Made by a program: the position numbers and the translations under genes. A stretch of DNA of 23,355 nucleotides, from the IMG/VR virus record IMGVR_UViG_3300021440_000124, positions 1 through 23,355 of that record, one strand, 5' to 3'. This stretch comes from a virus. Shown here piece after piece: positions 13,831 to 22,855 of this stretch (positions within the stretch are counted from its first letter, which is position 1; every line of letters starts with the position of its first letter). The notes below the pieces were generated by a model. That model was not told the DNA's origin and ran no database searches. It saw nothing but the letters and a program-made list of their open reading frames with translations.

Positions 13831-14220
13831 ATGCCGATCAATGCAAAGTTTGCCAGTCTCGCAATCGCTGCGGCGTCGGTTTTTGCCGTGGTTGGAGTCG
13901 TTGAGTTCAGCGAGTCTGATTACGTCGACAGCACCAACTCCATGATGGGTGATGCTGGCCTCTCCCGCACAACTGGAAGCGAACGAACGACTGACCTCCT
14001 GACGGGTGAGGTCGAGCCCGGCGGTACTGTCACCACGGGAGTCACGCTGCCGCTCGGCGCCAGGGCGTCCGACGTCATCGGCCCAGGAACGTTCGACGTG
14101 GTTTCGTTTACGCACACCGACCGGAAGGACGGCACGTGGCTCGAGGTCGTTTCCCGCAACACGACGGATGCACCCCTGCGCTTCGTCGGTTTCGTCACGT
14201 ACACGATGGGAGTTGAGTAG
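13831..14220 (+). CDS. Protein with N-terminal membrane or signal segment
   Basis: A 129-residue protein starting at ATG 13831, two nucleotides after the stop of the fibre-like gene; ATG 13813 is an in-frame alternative overlapping that gene. Residues 5-25 (AKFASLAIAAASVFAVVGVVEF) are hydrophobic after a short basic start, giving a signal anchor or uncleaved signal; no clear AxA cleavage site follows. The remainder is beta-rich (GTFDVVSFTHTDRKDGTWLEVVSRNTTDAPLRFVGFV region), with a WLEV...APLRFVG pattern like an Ig-type or C-terminal barrel domain. It is the middle gene of three with export signals. No family was recognised. Confidence 0.6.
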   Translation: MPINAKFASLAIAAASVFAVVGVVEFSESDYVDSTNSMMGDAGLSRTTGSERTTDLLTGEVEPGGTVTTGVTLPLGARASDVIGPGTFDVVSFTHTDRKDGTWLEVVSRNTTDAPLRFVGFVTYTMGVE

Positions 14221-14490
14221 ATGCGCGGAGTCCTGTTCCTGAGCGTCATGCTTGCCTGTAATACGCCTCACAACCTTGTATGTGAGCGTGTTGCCATTCT
14301 CAGCCCGAAGGCCGAGTGCATCCCGGAGATGTCGGGCGTCGGATCGTCCAACGTTCACACGGCCCGCATCACGGTCGAGCAAAACGGCTCGAAGTCCACC
14401 GTTGTCTGCGGCGTGTCACAGGGGCAGCTCGCGATGGCGTGTGATGCGTTGCAAGTGCAGCCAAAGCCCGCCGAGGCGCCGAAGCAGTAG
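14221..14490 (+). CDS. Small lipoprotein-like secreted protein
   Basis: An 89-residue protein starting directly after the previous TAG. The start MRGVLFLSVMLAC has a short hydrophobic run ending at C13 with Ala before it, close to a lipobox although Met at -3 is not ideal. Four more cysteines follow at 21, 33, 63 and 74, which could form disulfides outside the cytoplasm, and the C-terminus is Pro/Lys-rich (QPKPAEAPKQ). It might be a lipoprotein at the envelope. A spanin role is conceivable from size and lipobox, but no partner lysis gene is nearby. Function unknown. Confidence 0.55.
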   Translation: MRGVLFLSVMLACNTPHNLVCERVAILSPKAECIPEMSGVGSSNVHTARITVEQNGSKSTVVCGVSQGQLAMACDALQVQPKPAEAPKQ

Positions 14491-14492
14491 CC

Positions 14493-15488
14493 ATGATCTT
14501 CCTCGATGAAACCGTCGACGCCCAACGGGAGGTTCCATTCCACCTCCCGGACAGCACTGACCCGCTCACCGGCGTCATCGGGCACACCTTCGCGACTGGC
14601 GAAGTGCTCATCCGCATCCCTGGCGCTGGCTACGTCAACGCCGACGTGTCGCGCGTGGTCGAGAAGGGATACGGCGACTACGCGCTGCAGCTCACCGACG
14701 CCCAGGTGGCGACGGCGGGCAAGGTCTACATCCGCGTGTCCGTCACCGGCGCGCAGCCGTGGACGAGCTTCGAGGACATCATCAGCCGTTCCGACTTCGT
14801 GTCGGGCGGCGTCGTCACGCCAGCCACGCAGCGGACCTTCACGCTGGCCGACTTGCGGGACATGGCCCTGCGCCGCGCGGGCGTCGAAGAGTCCGGCGAC
14901 CTGACTGCCGCTGTCCTCAACGACTTCATCAACGGAGCGCTGGCCGAGCTCTGGGACATCTTGAAGGCCAAGGCTGACGAGCGGCTGCTTACCTCGACCA
15001 CGCTGTCTGTGACCTCGGGCAACGCGAACGCGTCGCTCCCGGCGGGCTTCTACACGCTGCGCAAGCTCGAGATCGTCGACACCGGCGTATCCAGCGGCTA
15101 CCGGCAGCTCCGGTCCATCTCACTGGACGCCACGCACCGCTACGGCACCGTGGTAAGCAAGCGGTACCGGTACTGGCTGAACGCCTACAACATCACGCTG
15201 GTCCCGACGCCCAACGCAGCGGAAACCCTGCGCCTCTGGTACGTGCCCGTTGCCCCGTACCTCGTCGACGACACGGACAGCATCGACGGCTGGAACGGCT
15301 ACGAGGAGCTCGTCACGGCGCTCGTGTTCAAGCGCATCCTGGCCCGCCAGGACCTGAGCACGTCGGACGTCGAGCGCGAGTGTGCCCGGCTGGCCGACCG
15401 CATCGCAGCGGCCTCGGATGGCCGCGACGCCGAGCCCTTCTACCTCAACGACCCGCAGCCTGACTTCTACGACGACGAGGTGGACTGA
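14493..15488 (+). CDS. Head-tail adaptor fused to an N-terminal virion domain
   Basis: A 331-residue protein of two parts. The C-terminal part (about 115-331) resembles podovirus head-tail adaptors: helices LRDMALRRAGVEE and LNDFINGALAELWDILKAK, strands with PAGFYTLRKLEIVD, then LRLWYVPVAPYLVDDTDSI and a final helical GYEELVTALVFKRIL, the pattern of the adaptor ring under the portal. The N-terminal part (about 1-98) looks like a separate beta domain often found alone in phage virion proteins (GEVLIRIPGAGY, YGDYALQLTDAQ, GKVYIRVSVTG). The fusion would place an extra domain on the outside of the neck. Assignment comes from pattern and from position before the tail genes. Confidence 0.68.
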   Translation: MIFLDETVDAQREVPFHLPDSTDPLTGVIGHTFATGEVLIRIPGAGYVNADVSRVVEKGYGDYALQLTDAQVATAGKVYIRVSVTGAQPWTSFEDIISRSDFVSGGVVTPATQRTFTLADLRDMALRRAGVEESGDLTAAVLNDFINGALAELWDILKAKADERLLTSTTLSVTSGNANASLPAGFYTLRKLEIVDTGVSSGYRQLRSISLDATHRYGTVVSKRYRYWLNAYNITLVPTPNAAETLRLWYVPVAPYLVDDTDSIDGWNGYEELVTALVFKRILARQDLSTSDVERECARLADRIAAASDGRDAEPFYLNDPQPDFYDDEVD

Positions 15489-16756
15489 TGCCCGCGAAGC
15501 GCAAGTCACCGCCACGGAAGCGCTCGACGTTGCTCGGCAGCAGCGTCGAGGACGTGGCGACCTCGCGCGCGTTGGATGACATCACGGCAGCCGTCAACCG
15601 CCTCGAAGACATCGCCGTCTTCACCACGGGCAAGGACGGCTACGTGCCCGCGCCGGGCACGGATGCCGCCGACACTGACGTGCTGCGTGCTGACGGCACC
15701 TGGGGCGCAGGTGGCGGCGGCACTGGGCCCGCTGGACCTGCCGGGCCGACTGGCGCGACCGGCGCAACGGGGCCCGCTGGCGCTACGGGAGCAACCGGCG
15801 CAACTGGAGCCGATGGCCCTGCCGGCCCTGCGCTGTTCATGCTGGCCGCCGACGGCGAACCCGGCGAGCTCGGCCCGCCTGGACCCCCCGGCCCGCAAGG
15901 CAGCCCAGGCAGCGCGGGCAGCACCGGAGCGCAGGGCGCACCTGGTCCTGCGGTGTATCTCGAGGCGGAACCCGGAGCCGATGGCGACATGGGACCACCG
16001 GGGCCTGTCGGTCCTGCGGGTACCGCGGGCAGCACTGGCGCTCAGGGCCCAGCTGGGCCTGCCATCTACCTCGAAGCAGAGCAGGGCGCAGACGGCGACA
16101 TGGGACCTCCCGGTCCCGCTGGTGTCGCTGGCGCTGCAGGTGCGCAGGGCATCCAGGGCGTCCCTGGTCCCGCTCTCTTCTTCCTCGCAGATGCAGGCGA
16201 CGATGGCGAGCGCGGACCTCCTGGTGCTGCAGGTTCCAACGGTGCCGCGGGTGCAGCCGGAAGCGCTGGACCGATGGGGCCTCCCGGCGACGACGGCCCA
16301 GCCTGCGATTGCATGCTGATTCCTGGACCTGCGGGCCCCGTCGGCGCGACCGGTCCATCTGGCAGCGGCGGCGCGTCGGCCACGGTCGTCGAGGTCAACG
16401 TCAGCGGAACGCCTGTCACGCGCGGCACGTTCACGATCACCAACGGCACCATCACCGCAACTAGCAAGGTCCTCGTGTGGCAGTCCTATGGCCCCTATAC
16501 GGGCAAGGGCACCGTTACCAAGGACGAGGGCGAGATGGATCCCATCGTGGCGCTCGCTGTCCCCGCGGCTGGCTCGGCCCTGGTTCGATGGCACACGGAA
16601 CACGTTGTTGTCGAGTCGCCCGTCTTGACCACTGCGCCAAGTCTCGGCGGCGGCACTGCAGCCAACAGCGGAACCAACCGCGACCCGCGCGCGACGGCGC
16701 TTCGTCTCGGGCGCGTCAAAGGAAATGTGAAGTTCGCGTACGTCGTCTTCACCTAG
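15488..16756 (+). CDS. Collagen-like tail fibre protein
   Basis: A 422-residue protein starting at ATG 15488 (TGATG overlap). After a basic start and a helix that may trimerise ([17 protein letters not shown]), a motif VLRADGTWG leads into long Gly-X-Y repeats (about 79-295), expected to form a collagen-type triple helix. The repeats are broken at regular places by GPA followed by a hydrophobic and acidic stretch: LFMLAADGE (116), [10 protein letters not shown] (156), [10 protein letters not shown] (193) and [10 protein letters not shown] (230), plus CDCMLI (273). The C-terminal 125 residues form a beta-rich globular domain ([13 protein letters not shown] to FAYVVFT). It is probably a trimeric fibre or head/tail appendage. 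Collagen repeats without prolyl hydroxylation are known in bacteria and phages. Confidence 0.82.
   Translation: MPAKRKSPPRKRSTLLGSSVEDVATSRALDDITAAVNRLEDIAVFTTGKDGYVPAPGTDAADTDVLRADGTWGAGGGGTGPAGPAGPTGATGATGPAGATGATGATGADGPAGPALFMLAADGEPGELGPPGPPGPQGSPGSAGSTGAQGAPGPAVYLEAEPGADGDMGPPGPVGPAGTAGSTGAQGPAGPAIYLEAEQGADGDMGPPGPAGVAGAAGAQGIQGVPGPALFFLADAGDDGERGPPGAAGSNGAAGAAGSAGPMGPPGDDGPACDCMLIPGPAGPVGATGPSGSGGASATVVEVNVSGTPVTRGTFTITNGTITATSKVLVWQSYGPYTGKGTVTKDEGEMDPIVALAVPAAGSALVRWHTEHVVVESPVLTTAPSLGGGTAANSGTNRDPRATALRLGRVKGNVKFAYVVFT
15836..16310 (+). repeat. Repeating module in the collagen-like gene
   Basis: The Gly-X-Y interruptions recur at protein spacings of 40, 37, 37 and 43 residues. Modules 2 and 3 are nearly identical in protein ([16 protein letters not shown]), and the fifth interruption is Cys-containing (ACDCML). 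This indicates module duplication with divergence and not simple triplet slippage. Coordinates mark the first to the last interruption approximately. Confidence 0.6.
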
Positions 16757-16764
16757 GAGCACAC

Positions 16765-17430
16765 ATGGCCATTCTTGAAGGCGGAACAAGCGGATCACTG
16801 ATGGGCGTAGGCGCCGAGTCGGGCATGCCTGCGCACTTCGTCGCCAAGCCCGACCCGGCTGGCGCGCTGGGCATCTACCGCACGTCTCATCGCTGCGCAG
16901 TCATTGCTGCACAGGCGGCCAACTCGCGCTTGTTCGAGATCCAGAACGCGCACGCTACGAACCTCGTAGTCGTCCACTCGGTGCGCGTGCAGTGGCTGCA
17001 GACGGCAGCGCACACAGCGGCCATCGAAGACTCGCTCGACATGTTCAAGTGCACGAGCTTTTCAGCAGTGGACACGACGAACACCGTGACCCCCGCCGTG
17101 TCCAAGCTCCGCACGTCATTCGGTACACCTGGCGCGAACGTCCGCGGCGTCACCGTCGCGGGCGCTGCGGCTGGCATGACCGGCGGCACGCTCACCAAGG
17201 ACACGAACCCCATCGTTCAGGTGCCGCAGTGGCTCCTGCTCGCAGTGCCTACGGGCGGTCCCACGCCATTCGTGTCGTCTGGCTGGAACGCCAACGTGGC
17301 CGACGGAGAGTCGCCGCTCATCCTCGTCCAAAACGAGGGCTTCATCATCGAGAACCGCGTGCTGCTCGGCGCTGCGGCTGGCTCGAGTGTCTACATCGAC
17401 GTCCTGTGGTCCGAGTTGACCGCTTACTAG
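16765..17430 (+). CDS. Virion-type structural protein
   Basis: A 221-residue protein from ATG 16765, preceded by AGGAG (16755-16759) overlapping the previous stop; an upstream in-frame start would lie inside the collagen gene. It is Ala/Thr/Val-rich and beta-like, with few charges: GALGIYRTSHRCAVIAAQ, TNLVVVHSVRVQWLQTAA, WLLLAVPTGGPTPFVSSGWN, and SSVYIDVLWSELTAY at the end. This is the style of minor virion proteins placed among tail genes. No specific family was recognised. Confidence 0.62.
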   Translation: MAILEGGTSGSLMGVGAESGMPAHFVAKPDPAGALGIYRTSHRCAVIAAQAANSRLFEIQNAHATNLVVVHSVRVQWLQTAAHTAAIEDSLDMFKCTSFSAVDTTNTVTPAVSKLRTSFGTPGANVRGVTVAGAAAGMTGGTLTKDTNPIVQVPQWLLLAVPTGGPTPFVSSGWNANVADGESPLILVQNEGFIIENRVLLGAAAGSSVYIDVLWSELTAY

Positions 17431-17439
17431 GAGAGAGTC

Positions 17440-17811
17440 ATGGCGCAAAACAAGATCTTCCGCTTCGGCCCCATCGCCCTCACGGCGACCACGACCACGA
17501 ACCTACTGAACCCGCCAACCGCAGCGGGCGGCGTGAACGGTGGGTCGAGCTCGCAGTACATCGTGCTTAAGCACATCCGTATCGTGAACAAGACCGCGGG
17601 CGCGGTGACGTTCTCGCTGTGGCTCGGCGGCACCGGCGGCAACGTCGCAGGCACGGAAGTCGTCGGCACGGCCACCAGCGTCGCGGCGAACAGCTACCTC
17701 GACTGGTACGGCTCCCTGCGCCTCGATGCCGCTGACTTCCTGGTTGGCGGTGCCTCTGCAGGCACATCGCTCACCATCCAGGGCGAGGGCGAAATCGGCG
17801 TGGCGGGCTAA
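17440..17811 (+). CDS. Small virion-type structural protein
   Basis: A 123-residue protein from ATG 17440 with AGGAGAG upstream. Nearly all of it is predicted strand with Gly/Ala/Thr: FRFGPIALTATTTT, YIVLKHIRIVNKTAGAVTFSLWLGG, SYLDWYGSLRLDAADFLVGG and LTIQGEGEIGV. The HIRIVNKT...FSLWLG stretch followed by a LDWYGSLRL strand is a pattern I recall in short phage virion proteins of jelly-roll type. It probably decorates the tail or head. Partner and position in the particle are unknown. Confidence 0.62.
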   Translation: MAQNKIFRFGPIALTATTTTNLLNPPTAAGGVNGGSSSQYIVLKHIRIVNKTAGAVTFSLWLGGTGGNVAGTEVVGTATSVAANSYLDWYGSLRLDAADFLVGGASAGTSLTIQGEGEIGVAG

Positions 17812-17814
17812 GTC

Positions 17815-18948
17815 ATGCCGACAGCGAACATGGGACTCACGCTGCCGACCGACCACGGCAGCAATGACGTCTGGGACACCATCCTCGATGACGTCTTCGG
17901 CCTGCTCGACGCCCACGACCACTCGTCGGGCAAGGGCGTCAAAGTCCCGTCTTCGGGGCTCAACATCAACGCCGATGTGGCCTGGAACAGCGGTGGCACC
18001 TACTACGCCATCACCGGCGCCAAGGCGCTCGACTTCCAGCCGAGCCCGAGCGCGGGAATGACCAGCTACGCCTGCGCGCTGTTCGTGAACAGCAGCGACA
18101 ATGAGTTGTACTGGCGCACGTCGGGCGGCACCAACGTCAAGCTGACCGACGCCAGCAGTCTCAATGTCACCGCGTTCACAGGCGGCATCGGCGGCGACTA
18201 CTCGTCTATCAGCGCGCTACTCGACTACGACGACGCCACCGACACGTATCGGATGCGCCAGGAAAGCAGCGGCGGCGTGCGTCAGTACGCGAAGCTCGGC
18301 GTGGCTGACATCATCCTGCGCGAGTACGACCCATCTGGAGACGTCACGGTCCCGACGAACGCCGTCACGATCAAGAGCCCCGACGCGCTCGCGGCCAGCT
18401 ACTCGGTCACGTTCCCGGCGACGGTGGCGGCAAGCAATGGGCTGTTTCTGCAGGGCACGACCGCGGGCGTGCTTTCGTTCAGCAACACGACCACGCAGAA
18501 CATCACTGCACCTGACTACAAGTTCAGCAACAACATCGAGCTGTCGGTCCCCACGCTGCCTGGAAAGGAAATCGGCGGCACGACGCACGCGCAGATTGCT
18601 GACCGGTTCACCACCGGGGCCAGCACGAACCCCATCTACATCCCGATCAGCGGGCTGCGCGTAGGTGACCGCATCAAGGCATGGAACGTCGCGATCAAGA
18701 AGAACACGAGTTCAGCAACCACGCTGACCGCGCGACTCTACAAGACATCAAGCGGCGGGACTGCCACTCAAATCGGTACCGACCAGACCAACAGCGGAAA
18801 CGCCACCGGGAATGGCTTTCTCGGCGAGCTGCTCGGTAGTCCAGAAACCGTCGCTGCGTACTGCCAGTACTACCTCTATATCGCGCCAAGCACGTCCACG
18901 GGCGGGGACCTTGTGCTCGGCGGTGACATCGAAGTGGACAGGCCGTAG
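17815..18948 (+). CDS. Tail fibre protein
   Basis: A 377-residue protein from ATG 17815, three bases after the previous stop. The N-terminus has the hallmark of many phage fibres: MGLTLPTDHGSNDVWDTILD leading to LLDAHDHSSGKGVKV (about 5-43), a likely attachment domain. The middle is beta-rich with AFTGGIGGDYSS and a SYSVTFPATVAASNGLFLQ strand common in fibre shafts. The C-terminal third (TNPIYIPISGLRVGDRIKAW to LGGDIEVDRP) looks like a jelly-roll receptor-binding domain. It sits directly before the tail hub gene. This would be one of at least two candidate host-recognition fibres in the window. Confidence 0.75.
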   Translation: MPTANMGLTLPTDHGSNDVWDTILDDVFGLLDAHDHSSGKGVKVPSSGLNINADVAWNSGGTYYAITGAKALDFQPSPSAGMTSYACALFVNSSDNELYWRTSGGTNVKLTDASSLNVTAFTGGIGGDYSSISALLDYDDATDTYRMRQESSGGVRQYAKLGVADIILREYDPSGDVTVPTNAVTIKSPDALAASYSVTFPATVAASNGLFLQGTTAGVLSFSNTTTQNITAPDYKFSNNIELSVPTLPGKEIGGTTHAQIADRFTTGASTNPIYIPISGLRVGDRIKAWNVAIKKNTSSATTLTARLYKTSSGGTATQIGTDQTNSGNATGNGFLGELLGSPETVAAYCQYYLYIAPSTSTGGDLVLGGDIEVDRP

Positions 18949-18951
18949 CCC

Positions 18952-21900
18952 ATGCCCATCCAGAAGCAGCCACTGCCCATCGCCTTCGCTGGCGGCATCG
19001 AGTCGAAGACCGACTCGAAGCAGGTGCCGTCCACGCAACTGCTCAACCTGGAAAACGCGACCTTCATCAAGAAGAGCACGCTGGCCAAGCGCAACGGCTA
19101 CGCGGCACTCGGGCAGTCCATCGAGGAAGGCGGCGCCGACCTGTCTGGCATCGTCGGCATGGCGAAGCGCGGCACCGAGCTGCTCACGTTCGACGAGGAC
19201 CGCGCCTACAGCTACCGCAGCAGCTCCGACACATGGGCGGAAGCCGACGAGGTGTCGTCGGTCGTCGCCACGGAGCTTCCGCTCGCGCGCACGGGCACCA
19301 ACCAGACCACGCCGGACCACGCCACGAACAACGGCGTCACGGTCATCGCGTGGGAGGACTCACGCGGTGGTGTCTACTGCTCGGTGCTCGAGGATGCATC
19401 CAAGCGCATCCTGGTCGCTGAAACGTCGCTGGATGCGACTGGCATCAGCCCGCGCTGCGTGGCGGTTGGCGAGGTCATCCACGTCTACTGGGCGCAGTCG
19501 ACCACGAGTCGCATCTACGTCGCAGTCATCAACCCGGCTACCGCGACCGATACGCCGGTTCCGGCCATCCTGACCGAAGACCTGTCGAGCTCCAATCCCA
19601 GCTACGACGCCTGCGACGGCCTCCCGCTGTACTCGCCCAACCGCCCGGCGGTCATGGCGTGGGCGCTCCAGGGCGGCGGCTACCGCGTGGGGTACGTCCA
19701 TGCATCGGGGCGTCTCGGTTCGCCGGTGACCAGCCTCCCGAGCGTTGCGACGTACACCGACACCGTCACCGGCCCCATTGCCTGCACCATCGACCGCTTC
19801 TCGGAAGCGGCGCTCTACGTCGCCTGGACCGACACCGTGCCGCGTGCTCGAGTAGTTTCCCCGACGGCCCTAAACACGTCCGTGGCGTCGGCGGCGCTGT
19901 CCGCCACGAGCGGCACATGGAACCGCATCACCATCGAGGTGTGCGACGACAGCACGGTGTGGTGGGCTGCGGAATTCGACGACACGGTGGATAACCTCAA
20001 CCGCATCGAGTCGGGTCAGGTCAGCTCGACCCTGACCACTCTGACGGCTTCGAGCTCGCGCCTACTCCGCGGCCATGGCCTCGTGTCTCGCGCGTTCTAC
20101 GACCTGGGGCACGTCTACGCCCTGGTCGGGCACCCGGTGTTCTACTTCCCCTACGTGGCGCTCGTGCGCTTGTCGGCTGCCGAGTTCGGCGGCGCGACGT
20201 CGACCGGATGCTACGCGCGCCTCGTGCCGGGACAGTTCCCTGGGCTATCTACGCGCAAGCACCTGGCCTCGGTGCAGTACGTTGGCCAGGACAGCGCCGA
20301 CACGGGCGACACCTGGCCGCGGCAGCACTCGGTGTGCCTGGGCTACCGCATCCAGCTCGACAGCGAGGACGGTGACCAGTTCAGCGAAGTCGGCGTCAAA
20401 CTGACCACGCTCGACTTCGACAACGACGCCTCCCACCAGTGCGCCGAGCTTGGGCGTGGCCTGTACATGGCCGGCGCGTGCCCCTCGCACTATGACGGGC
20501 GGCGGTGGGCAGAAGCTGGCTTCCACTGCGCTCCCGACACGACCAGCGGCAGCACGTGGGCGGCCGCCGACGGTTCTGGCTCGCTCGACGCCGGGACCTA
20601 CGGATACAAGGTCACATATGAAGAGATCGACGCCCAAGGCGAGTGGCACCCCGGCCCCGAGTCCGTGGCTCAACTCGTTACCGTCGGAATCGAGGCGGCT
20701 GCGACGCTGACAATCCCAACGTACCGGCTCACGTCCAAGCGCCGCGTGCGGATTGGCGTGTTCCGCTCGCCCGTCAATGACTCATCAGCCTACTACCGAG
20801 TCAGCAGCACTGACCCATCCGACACCGGGACGAACGGCTACGTGGTCAATGACCCAACCGTCGACACCGTCAGCTTTACCGATGCCCTGTCAGACGCGGA
20901 CCTGCTGCTGCGCGAACCGCTCTACACCAACGGCGGCATTCTCTCCAACGACCCGACGCCGATGAAGGGCGACGTGCTGGCAGGCGGTAAGTCGCGCCTG
21001 TTCGCCACGGACCCGACCGACCCGCACATGGTCCGCTACTCCAAGGAGCTCGCGGAGGATGACACCGCTGTCGAGTGGCCGGTCCACCTGCGCCAGCGAA
21101 TCGACCCCTACGGCGGGCGCATCGTCGGCCTCGGCGTCATGGATGGCGCGGTCTATGCCTTCTGCGAGACGGCCATCTACGTCTTCGGCGGCCCTGGTCC
21201 CGACGCTGACGGCGGCACGACCTCGCAGAACGCCTTCACGCCTGCCGAGCTCGTCACGAGCGACGTCGGCCTGAAGTCTCCGAAGAGCATCTGTCAGACG
21301 CCCAACGGCATCGCCTTCCAGAGCGAGAAGGGGATTAAGCTGCTCGACCGCAGTCGCCAGGTCGTCGACATCGGCGCGGCGGTCTACGCCTACAACGACC
21401 AGACCATCACGCGCGCGACACTGCTACCCGACCGGCACCAGGTGCTCTTTCTGACCGACAGCGGCTACACGCTCTTGTGGGACTACGAGCGCGAGCAGTG
21501 GTCGAAGTTCACCAACCACGAAGGCCTTGACGCGGTGGTGCTGGATGGCACCTACCACTACCTGCGCAACGACTCGCGCATCTTCCGGGAGACACCGGGC
21601 GAGTACGTCGACGACAACCGTCACATCCCCATGCGCATCGACACCGCGTGGATCAACATGACCGGCTACCTGCAGGGCTGGCAGCGGGTGCTTTGGGCCT
21701 ACTTCCTGGGTACCTACAAGTCCAGTCACACCCTCGGCGTACGCTACCGCCTCGACTACAACGAGGCTTGGTCCCGTCGTTTCGAGATGAACGTCGACGG
21801 CAACTACAACCCGTCCTTGTACGGCGAGGGCATCTACGGCGCTGGCGCCTACGGCGGAAGCGGCGGCGACACCACGCGCTACCAGCGCCGACTGCACATC

Positions 21901-22047
21901 AACAAGCGGTGTCAGTCCATCCAGTTCCGCATTGAAGACATCGAGGCTACCGCGCAGTACGGCGCGGCCTTCGAGCTCTCCGAGCTGCTGTTGGTCGGCG
22001 GTGTGCTCGGTACCGACTTCAAACCCGGCTCAGCAAGGAGCGGTTGA
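18952..22047 (+). CDS. Tail hub / stabilization protein (P22 gp10-like)
   Basis: A 1031-residue protein, the largest in the window. The N-terminus has the typical start of podovirus tail hub proteins: GGIESKTDSKQVPSTQLLNL, then ENATF and KRNGYAALG (about 14-54), a motif shared with P22 gp10-type and T7 tail-tubular-B-like families. A long beta-propeller-like middle follows. Around 660-860 come the other family marks: GGKSRLFATDPTDPHMVRYSK, VGLGVMDGAVYAFCETAIYV, FGGPGPD, then VGLKSPKSICQTPNGIAFQS and KGIKLLDRS. The C-terminal part is Gly/Tyr-rich (GEGIYGAGAYGG) and beta-rich. It closes the short tail below the adaptor and anchors fibres. Length is greater than P22 gp10, suggesting an inserted domain. 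Confidence 0.82.
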   Translation: MPIQKQPLPIAFAGGIESKTDSKQVPSTQLLNLENATFIKKSTLAKRNGYAALGQSIEEGGADLSGIVGMAKRGTELLTFDEDRAYSYRSSSDTWAEADEVSSVVATELPLARTGTNQTTPDHATNNGVTVIAWEDSRGGVYCSVLEDASKRILVAETSLDATGISPRCVAVGEVIHVYWAQSTTSRIYVAVINPATATDTPVPAILTEDLSSSNPSYDACDGLPLYSPNRPAVMAWALQGGGYRVGYVHASGRLGSPVTSLPSVATYTDTVTGPIACTIDRFSEAALYVAWTDTVPRARVVSPTALNTSVASAALSATSGTWNRITIEVCDDSTVWWAAEFDDTVDNLNRIESGQVSSTLTTLTASSSRLLRGHGLVSRAFYDLGHVYALVGHPVFYFPYVALVRLSAAEFGGATSTGCYARLVPGQFPGLSTRKHLASVQYVGQDSADTGDTWPRQHSVCLGYRIQLDSEDGDQFSEVGVKLTTLDFDNDASHQCAELGRGLYMAGACPSHYDGRRWAEAGFHCAPDTTSGSTWAAADGSGSLDAGTYGYKVTYEEIDAQGEWHPGPESVAQLVTVGIEAAATLTIPTYRLTSKRRVRIGVFRSPVNDSSAYYRVSSTDPSDTGTNGYVVNDPTVDTVSFTDALSDADLLLREPLYTNGGILSNDPTPMKGDVLAGGKSRLFATDPTDPHMVRYSKELAEDDTAVEWPVHLRQRIDPYGGRIVGLGVMDGAVYAFCETAIYVFGGPGPDADGGTTSQNAFTPAELVTSDVGLKSPKSICQTPNGIAFQSEKGIKLLDRSRQVVDIGAAVYAYNDQTITRATLLPDRHQVLFLTDSGYTLLWDYEREQWSKFTNHEGLDAVVLDGTYHYLRNDSRIFRETPGEYVDDNRHIPMRIDTAWINMTGYLQGWQRVLWAYFLGTYKSSHTLGVRYRLDYNEAWSRRFEMNVDGNYNPSLYGEGIYGAGAYGGSGGDTTRYQRRLHINKRCQSIQFRIEDIEATAQYGAAFELSELLLVGGVLGTDFKPGSARSG
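22035..22040 (+). promoter_or_regulatory. Shine-Dalgarno AAGGAG that sets the start of the Gln-rich protein
   Basis: AAGGAG lies 8 nt before ATG 22049. The frame remains open upstream to 21932, inside the tail hub gene, with no such site. It therefore decides the start and lies in the last codons of the hub gene. Confidence 0.65.
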
Positions 22048-22048
22048 T

Positions 22049-22855
22049 ATGGGCTTCATGGACTTCATGTTCGGCGGCGCGGGCAAGTCTCCAAACGACT
22101 ACCAGAAGCAGTCGCAGTTCCAGGACCGCAACCAGGTCCAGGGCATCATCAAGCAGGGCCTGGCCGGCGTCGACAACCGCACGGCCCCGCAGGCGACGCA
22201 GCAGAGCGCCTTCGCGCCGATGCAGATGCAGCAGGCGCAGCAACTCCAGTCCATCGCGTCGGGCCAGCAGAAGGGCGCGGGCGAGCTCGCAGCCCAGCGC
22301 CAGGTCCAGAACGCTCTTGCAGCACAGCAGGCGCAGGCGCGCATGGCTCGAGGTGGCAACGCAGCACTGGCGATGCGTCAGGGCGCGCAGAACGCGGCAG
22401 GTATCGGCCTCGCGGGCGTCGGTCAGGCGCAGCAGGCCGCGATGCAGGACCAACAGGGCGCGCAATCGCTGCTCACCAACGCGCTCGGCCAAGGGCGCGG
22501 CCAGGACCAGCAGATGCAGCTCGCGAACCTCGACGCGCAGCTCAAGTCCCGCGGCATGGACGATGCCCAGCGCATCGCCTTTTTGTCGCAACTGACCGGC
22601 ATGAACGCCGCGCAGCTTCAGGCGCAGATGCAGGCATACAGCGCAGGCACGCAAGACAAGGGCATGTTCGGGTCGCTGCTCGCGGCGGGCGGCCAAGTCC
22701 TCGGCGCGTCCATGGGTTCTCCGTCGATGCCATCAGCGCCCAAGATGAGCCCCATTGCCGCGGGCAATCCTGGCGCGGGTGGTTACTTCACACCGACGGC
22801 ACCGGTGTCCACGCCACAGATTCCGGTCAACGACTACACCGGCCGCTCGCGCTGA
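22049..22855 (+). CDS. Gln/Ala-rich helical protein, probable DNA ejection protein
   Basis: A 268-residue protein from ATG 22049. It begins MGFMDFMFGGAGK and is then dominated by Gln, Ala and Met helices (QMQMQQAQQLQSIASGQQ-like stretches, about 60-210), with a Gly/Ala-rich segment (LLAAGGQVLGASMG) and a Pro-rich tail. This composition and the position after the tail hub are typical of podovirus internal virion proteins released with the DNA to cross the cell envelope. The Gly/Ala segment near 215-230 could insert into membrane. No catalytic motif is seen, so the role comes from composition and gene order. Confidence 0.6.
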   Translation: MGFMDFMFGGAGKSPNDYQKQSQFQDRNQVQGIIKQGLAGVDNRTAPQATQQSAFAPMQMQQAQQLQSIASGQQKGAGELAAQRQVQNALAAQQAQARMARGGNAALAMRQGAQNAAGIGLAGVGQAQQAAMQDQQGAQSLLTNALGQGRGQDQQMQLANLDAQLKSRGMDDAQRIAFLSQLTGMNAAQLQAQMQAYSAGTQDKGMFGSLLAAGGQVLGASMGSPSMPSAPKMSPIAAGNPGAGGYFTPTAPVSTPQIPVNDYTGRSR

